From a virus, in the IMG/VR virus record IMGVR_UViG_3300025889_000893, positions 1-24,791 of that record: 24,791 nucleotides of DNA; one strand, written 5' to 3'. The translations under genes were made by a program, and so were the position numbers. Shown here piece after piece: positions 22,368 through 24,791 of the stretch. A model generated the notes under the pieces. It saw only the letters and a list, made by a program, of their open reading frames with translations. It did not search any database and was not told the origin of the DNA. Each line of letters begins with the position of its first letter. Position 1 is the first letter of the stretch.

Positions 22368-22381
22368 GGGGCTTCGGCCCC
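22368..22381 (+). other. GGGGC-TTCG-GCCCC stem-loop after the first early gene
   Basis: A 5-bp GC stem closed by a UUCG tetraloop, followed by TTAAC rather than a U tract. It may act as a weak terminator or protect the 3' end of the first message. The next gene begins 18 nt further on with its own AGGAG. Confidence 0.6.
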
Positions 22382-22398
22382 TTAACAGGAGCATAACC

Positions 22399-22689
22399 AT
22401 GAGCAAAACACAACACATCGCACAGCAACGCCTAGCAGACGTTCGGTCAAAGTGGCGCACCGATACAGGGGACGCCGAGTTAGTCGAGGCTTACTTGCAA
22501 CTAGGTCGCAAGATGGGCGGCGGGTATACCGACGACGCCGCTGGAAAGCTGGCACGCATCTTTGATCTGAATGGCCGCCTGTCACCAGCACAGGTCGCCA
22601 ACGTGCGCCGTGCCGCACTGGAGTCCATGCGTCAACCAGTCGTTGAGCCTGTGCAAAAAAGAAAATACACACGTCGCACAAATGTTTAA
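22399..22689 (+). CDS. Hypothetical early protein with basic C-terminus (96 aa)
   Basis: A 96-residue protein with a helical body (H-I-A-Q-Q-R-L-A-D-V-R-S-K-W-R, E-L-V-E-A-Y-L-Q-L-G-R-K-M-G) and the segment L-S-P-A-Q-V-A-N-V-R-R-A-A-L near 61-74. The end, Q-K-R-K-Y-T-R-R, is basic and could touch nucleic acid. AGGAG precedes the ATG by about 8 nt; this differs from the AAAAGGGGAAC leader of most neighbours. No family recognised. Confidence 0.78.
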   Translation: MSKTQHIAQQRLADVRSKWRTDTGDAELVEAYLQLGRKMGGGYTDDAAGKLARIFDLNGRLSPAQVANVRRAALESMRQPVVEPVQKRKYTRRTNV

Positions 22690-22692
22690 AAC

Positions 22693-22710
22693 TGTGTTAC
22701 AGTAAACACA
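22693..22710 (+). promoter_or_regulatory. Possible internal promoter P3 with TGTGTT/AACACA arms
   Basis: TGTGTT-ACAGTA-AACACA is a perfect inverted repeat. It contains an extended -10 match, TG-T-TACAGT (22695-22703). No -35 is clear. The next gene starts at 22734 after AAAAGGGGAAC. Confidence 0.45.
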
Positions 22711-22733
22711 CTGCAATTTAAAAGGGGAACATC

Positions 22734-22958
22734 ATGCAAGTCAAAGAAAACGCAAAAGTGATCTATATGTTGACCGACAGCGGCATCTCCAAACTCAAGG
22801 AGCTGTTCGATAACGTCGAGTCAGATGCATTCATTGACACGCTCATGTCAGTTGAGCGGGCAATGGACCACGGCGACATCGCGTTCGCTGTCAACGGGGG
22901 TCAAACCCTCATCCTTGACGACTCAGACTTTGAGCCTGTCACTTACTTTTTGAATTAA
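22734..22958 (+). CDS. Small acidic early protein (74 aa)
   Basis: A 74-residue acidic protein: helical N-terminus (V-I-Y-M-L-T-D-S-G-I-S-K-L-K-E-L-F), a middle helix rich in D/E, then strands (D-I-A-F-A-V-N-G-G-Q-T-L-I-L) and D-D-S-D-F-E-P-V-T-Y-F. Charge and size suit a small protein that binds a host enzyme, but that is a guess. AAAAGGGGAAC lies 6 nt before the ATG. No family recognised. Confidence 0.8.
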   Translation: MQVKENAKVIYMLTDSGISKLKELFDNVESDAFIDTLMSVERAMDHGDIAFAVNGGQTLILDDSDFEPVTYFLN

Positions 22959-22972
22959 AAGGGGAATCCAAA

Positions 22973-23311
22973 ATGGAAATCAAAACCAATGCCGTTGAAA
23001 AAGCCTTGCGTCTGCTGGAAGCGGCCGGCGCGTCATTCCACGTCAAGCTGGATGATCAAGAATGGGGCAAAGCCATCGCCACGAAAGGCGCTCGAAAGGC
23101 GTCTAAATACCCGTATGGAAGCGTGACTGCGCACATCAAGCCATACCTGGCAAACGTTAAGGTAAACGACGCTGTGGCCGTGCCGTTTGGCGACTTTGAT
23201 GGCGATACGGTTCGCGCAACAATGTCAAGTTATTTGAGCGACAACTGGGGCAATGGCTCTTACATGATCCATAAAGCCAAGAACCAAATTGAAGTGTTGA
23301 GGTTGCTATGA
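22973..23311 (+). CDS. Hypothetical early protein preceding the recombinase (112 aa)
   Basis: A 112-residue protein with helix (V-E-K-A-L-R-L-L-E-A-A-G-A), a basic strand region (K-G-A-R-K-A-S-K-Y-P-Y-G-S) and a C-terminal segment A-V-A-V-P-F-G-D-F-D-G-D-T-V-R-A-T-M-S near 66-84, ending I-E-V-L-R-L-L. The V-P-F-G-D-F-x-x-x-x-V-R and I-E-V-L-R patterns suggest a small winged-helix-like fold, which I cannot confirm. It overlaps the recombinase gene by 4 nt (ATGA), so the two are co-translated. AAAAGGGGAA precedes the start. Confidence 0.78.
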   Translation: MEIKTNAVEKALRLLEAAGASFHVKLDDQEWGKAIATKGARKASKYPYGSVTAHIKPYLANVKVNDAVAVPFGDFDGDTVRATMSSYLSDNWGNGSYMIHKAKNQIEVLRLL

Positions 23312-23898
23312 TCGACGCATTGCTCAAAACCAACGTAAACGATCACGTTGAAAAGAAAAACGGTCTGTCGTACCTGTCCTGGGCATGGGCATGGGCAGAG
23401 GCGCTGAAAGCCGATCCCAAAGCCACGTTCAAGGTGGAGATGTTTGGCGACAAGTGCTTTATGGAAATCAACGGCACTGCAATGGTCTGGGTGACCGTCA
23501 CAATGTTTGACAAGCCCATGACCTGCCAGCTTCCAGTGATGGACTTCCGGAACAAAGCCATACCGAACCCAGACGCCTTTGCGGTCAACACGGCAATCAT
23601 GCGCTGTATGACCAAGGCATTGAGTCTGCACGGCCTTGGCCTGTACATATACGCTGGTGAAGACATCCCAGAACAGGCGCCAGCACCAAAGATCAGGCCA
23701 GTCCCAGAAATGGAACTACCTGAAGCAGAAAAAGTGGAACTGCAAGAGATTGCGGAACTGCTCAAAGAGTTGGTGACAACCGATCTGGATCACGCCAGAG
23801 AGGTCGTCGCAACATCAAATCTGGATGAGCCACAGAAGATTTATCTGTGGTCTCTGCTAGACTCCAAAACCCGTTCAGCATTGAAGAAAAAGGACTAA
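23308..23898 (+). CDS. DUF1071 / Sak3-type single-strand annealing protein (196 aa)
   Basis: These proteins anneal complementary single strands during phage recombination and belong to the Rad52-like group. The pattern is strong: N-V-N-D-H-V-E-K-K-N-G-L-S-Y-L-S-W-A-W-A at residues 9-28, N-G-T-A-M-V-W-V-T-V-T at 55-65, L-P-V-M-D-F-R-N-K-A-I-P-N-P-D-A-F near 75-91, and N-T-A-I-M-R-C-M-T-K-A-L-S-L-H-G-L-G-L-Y near 94-113. The last 75 residues are acidic and variable. The neighbouring gene downstream, with an SSB-like tip, overlaps by one nt (TAATG), suggesting joint action. Confidence 0.92.
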   Translation: MIDALLKTNVNDHVEKKNGLSYLSWAWAWAEALKADPKATFKVEMFGDKCFMEINGTAMVWVTVTMFDKPMTCQLPVMDFRNKAIPNPDAFAVNTAIMRCMTKALSLHGLGLYIYAGEDIPEQAPAPKIRPVPEMELPEAEKVELQEIAELLKELVTTDLDHAREVVATSNLDEPQKIYLWSLLDSKTRSALKKKD

Positions 23899-24158
23899 TG
23901 ATGCAATACGACAACACCAATCGCGGATCGCTTTTCAAGAACGACCGCAAAGAAAAAGAAACCCACCCCGACCTTAAGGGTTCGATCAACATCAACGGTC
24001 AAGAGTTCTGGCTGTCTGGCTGGTCAAAGGTTACCAGCAAGGGCGACAAAATGTTGAGCCTGTCTGTTACACCCAAAGAACAGCAAGCCGCCAAGCCCGT
24101 AGCCAAGTCAGCGCCCAAGCAAGCAGAGCCTGATTTCGACGACGATATGCCGTTTTAA
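23898..24158 (+). CDS. DUF736-like protein with SSB-like acidic C-terminal tip (86 aa)
   Basis: Residues 3-60 (Y-D-N-T-N-R-G-S-L-F-K-N-D-R-K-E-K, then I-N-I-N-G-Q-E-F-W-L-S-G-W) resemble the DUF736 pattern. After an alanine/lysine/proline linker the protein ends D-F-D-D-D-M-P-F at 79-86, which nearly equals the C-terminal tip of E. coli SSB (D-F-D-D-D-I-P-F). In SSB that tip recruits replication and repair proteins. No OB-fold is obvious. The frame is open upstream to 23847, but ATG 23898, which overlaps the recombinase stop (TAATG), is the start; ATG 23901 is a second possibility. Confidence 0.85.
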   Translation: MMQYDNTNRGSLFKNDRKEKETHPDLKGSININGQEFWLSGWSKVTSKGDKMLSLSVTPKEQQAAKPVAKSAPKQAEPDFDDDMPF

Positions 24159-24167
24159 GGGGGGATC

Positions 24168-24317
24168 ATGGACACACTTAAAAAATACTGTTCAATCCGA
24201 ATGTCAATGGACTTGGTCAACCGCATCAGCACAATGGCCAAGGCAGAACAACGGTCGTTCACTGGCCAAGTGATTTACTTGATCGAATACGCGCTAAAAG
24301 CATTGACTAAAAAATAG
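24168..24317 (+). CDS. Arc-type ribbon-helix-helix regulator (49 aa)
   Basis: A 49-residue gene: residues 7-13 (Y-C-S-I-R-M-S) would be the DNA-contacting beta strand, 14-27 (M-D-L-V-N-R-I-S-T-M-A-K-A-E) helix A, and 31-45 (F-T-G-Q-V-I-Y-L-I-E-Y-A-L) helix B. Spacing, the S in I-R-M-S-M-D-L, and R29-S30 before helix B match Arc/MetJ-type repressors, which bind inverted repeats as dimers of dimers. A GGGGGG ribosome-binding site precedes the ATG. The stop TAG is the first three bases of the putative operator copy 2. It is too short for many gene finders. Confidence 0.85.
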   Translation: MDTLKKYCSIRMSMDLVNRISTMAKAEQRSFTGQVIYLIEYALKALTKK

Positions 24318-24329
24318 GGAAAACACCTA
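24315..24329 (+). promoter_or_regulatory. Putative operator, copy 2 (TAGGGAAAACACCTA)
   Basis: Fourteen of fifteen bases equal copy 1 at 21998-22012. The single change (C to A) breaks one pair of the inverted repeat. It starts with the stop codon of the ribbon-helix-helix gene and lies just upstream of promoter P2. Confidence 0.6.
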
Positions 24330-24332
24330 TAC

Positions 24333-24375
24333 TTGAGTGTGTTGTGGTGTGTTTATAATTTCATACCGCAACACA
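24333..24375 (+). promoter_or_regulatory. Rightward early promoter P2 with TGTGTT/AACACA arms
   Basis: TATAAT at 24354-24359, with TTGAGT (24333-24338, 15-nt spacer) as the likeliest -35. GTGTGTTG (24337-24344) and CAACACAC (24369-24376) form an 8-bp inverted repeat; a second TGTGTT lies at 24348-24353. The gene starts at 24390. Confidence 0.6.
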
Positions 24376-24389
24376 CAAAGGGGAACAAA

Positions 24390-24632
24390 ATGAAATCAGA
24401 TGTAAGGGACAACTACAATACCCGCCACGGTGGACCGTTCGACCGCGGTGCGGCAGATAGCTGGTACGACCGCCCATTCAACCCACATTACTTTGTTGGC
24501 ACAACCAACATGAGCGAAAAGGTCGAGATGGCTCAGATGACCGCCGCAGAGATAGCCGCCTACACAGCAGGCTATCGGTGGAATGAAGATGCTGGTGGCA
24601 AAAAAGACTACGGTGACGGGAGCGAGGCATGA
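24390..24632 (+). CDS. Conserved-type small phage protein (80 aa)
   Basis: The product contains N-Y-N-T-R-H-G-G-P-F-D-R-G-A-A-D-S-W-Y, P-H-Y-F-V-G, and M-T-A-A-E-I-A-A-Y-T-A-G-Y-R-W-N-E, ending G-G-K-K-D-Y-G-D. The R-H-G-G-P-x-D-R-G-x-A-D-S motif is one I know from many phage genes of unknown function. The longer open frame from 24333 is rejected: ATG 24390 has AAAGGGGAAC 5 nt upstream, and the promoter lies in the excluded part. It is the first gene after P2. Confidence 0.88.
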   Translation: MKSDVRDNYNTRHGGPFDRGAADSWYDRPFNPHYFVGTTNMSEKVEMAQMTAAEIAAYTAGYRWNEDAGGKKDYGDGSEA

Positions 24633-24790
24633 TCGGATACAACACTGGCAAGATTGTGATCGGGAAGTATTACCAGAAGCCTCAGAAAGCCTGTAACGAC
24701 GATTTAAACGTCTACTGGCAGAGTGTATTGCTTAAACGTAAAAAATCGCTTATAGAGCGTTTTAGAGCCTTTTGTGGGGGTGAACTATGA
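24629..24790 (+). CDS. Small basic hypothetical protein (53 aa)
   Basis: A 53-residue basic protein: M-I-G-Y-N-T-G-K-I-V-I-G-K-Y-Y-Q-K-P, then a helical C-terminus (V-L-L-K-R-K-K-S-L-I-E-R-F-R-A-F-C). The T-G-K-I-x-I-G-x-x-Y opening is common in small phage proteins of unknown function. The start overlaps the upstream stop (ATGA); its own TGA overlaps a further ATG at 24787, so another coupled gene continues beyond the right edge with only 5 nt visible. Confidence 0.75.
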   Translation: MIGYNTGKIVIGKYYQKPQKACNDDLNVYWQSVLLKRKKSLIERFRAFCGGEL

Positions 24791-24791
24791 C

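Noticed and set aside
22075-22681. Leftward frames of 117 and 99 residues in the early operon
   Set aside because: They are antisense to the first two early genes, which have ribosome-binding sites and a promoter in the + direction.
1-24791. tRNA genes, CRISPR array, insertion sequence, integrase or attachment site
   Set aside because: Reading both strands showed no tRNA-like cloverleaf, no regularly spaced repeats, and no transposase or integrase motif.

Overview
The window is 24.8 kb of a double-stranded DNA tailed phage (Caudoviricetes), most likely a short-tailed podovirus. The evidence is a P22-type head and tail gene set: a gp3-like small terminase, a Terminase_3-type large terminase, a ~700-residue portal, a gp4/SU10-like head-tail adaptor and a gp10-like tail hub. 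No tape-measure protein, sheath or tail tube gene is seen. Lambda-type NinB and NinG, a DUF1071 annealing protein, a DUF1376 replication protein and a DUF3310 protein make up the DNA-metabolism side. Base composition and the kind of small conserved genes suggest a proteobacterial host, perhaps a freshwater betaproteobacterium, but this is inference. No integrase, CI-type repressor, lysis gene, tRNA or CRISPR is visible. The major capsid gene is presumably just off the left edge.

Layout. (1) Positions 1-16245, all leftward in the + coordinate frame: the late region. In transcription order it runs ADP-ribosyltransferase-like gene, small and large terminase, several small conserved genes, adaptor, fibre-like proteins, tail hub, GNAT-like protein, four low-complexity or helical proteins of internal/ejection-protein character, portal, an 88-residue protein, and the start of a probable scaffolding gene. 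(2) Positions 16246-16499: an AT-rich promoter region and one small rightward gene, the only + strand gene in the left 22 kb. (3) Positions 16426-18012: a leftward polyvalent-type protein. (4) Positions 18030-18058: a strong intrinsic terminator closing the leftward middle operon. (5) Positions 18090-21944: the leftward middle operon (NinG, NinB, many tiny overlapping genes, a winged-helix-like protein, DUF1376 protein, DUF3310 protein). (6) Positions 21945-22095: a divergent early promoter region. (7) Positions 22096-24791: the rightward early operon with a recombinase, a protein with an SSB-like acidic tip and a tiny ribbon-helix-helix regulator.

How the parts work together. The rightward operon supplies recombination functions and probably a self-regulating repressor. 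A 15-bp sequence, TAGGG-N5-CC(C/A)TA-like, occurs just upstream of two early promoters, and the second copy contains the stop codon of the ribbon-helix-helix gene. TGTGTT/AACACA arms surround the -10 regions of three rightward promoters. The leftward middle operon supplies replication and recombination accessory genes and ends at the terminator. Late genes then run leftward from local promoters at about 18.0, 16.25 and 13.6 kb.

The least ordinary part is 15.3-18.0 kb. An ART-PolyVal-like ADP-ribosyltransferase and a polyvalent-type protein lie immediately upstream of the terminase genes, with a small opposite-strand gene between them. The polyvalent protein shares an N-terminal module with a structural-cluster protein. 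I read this as a candidate set of effectors ejected with the DNA.
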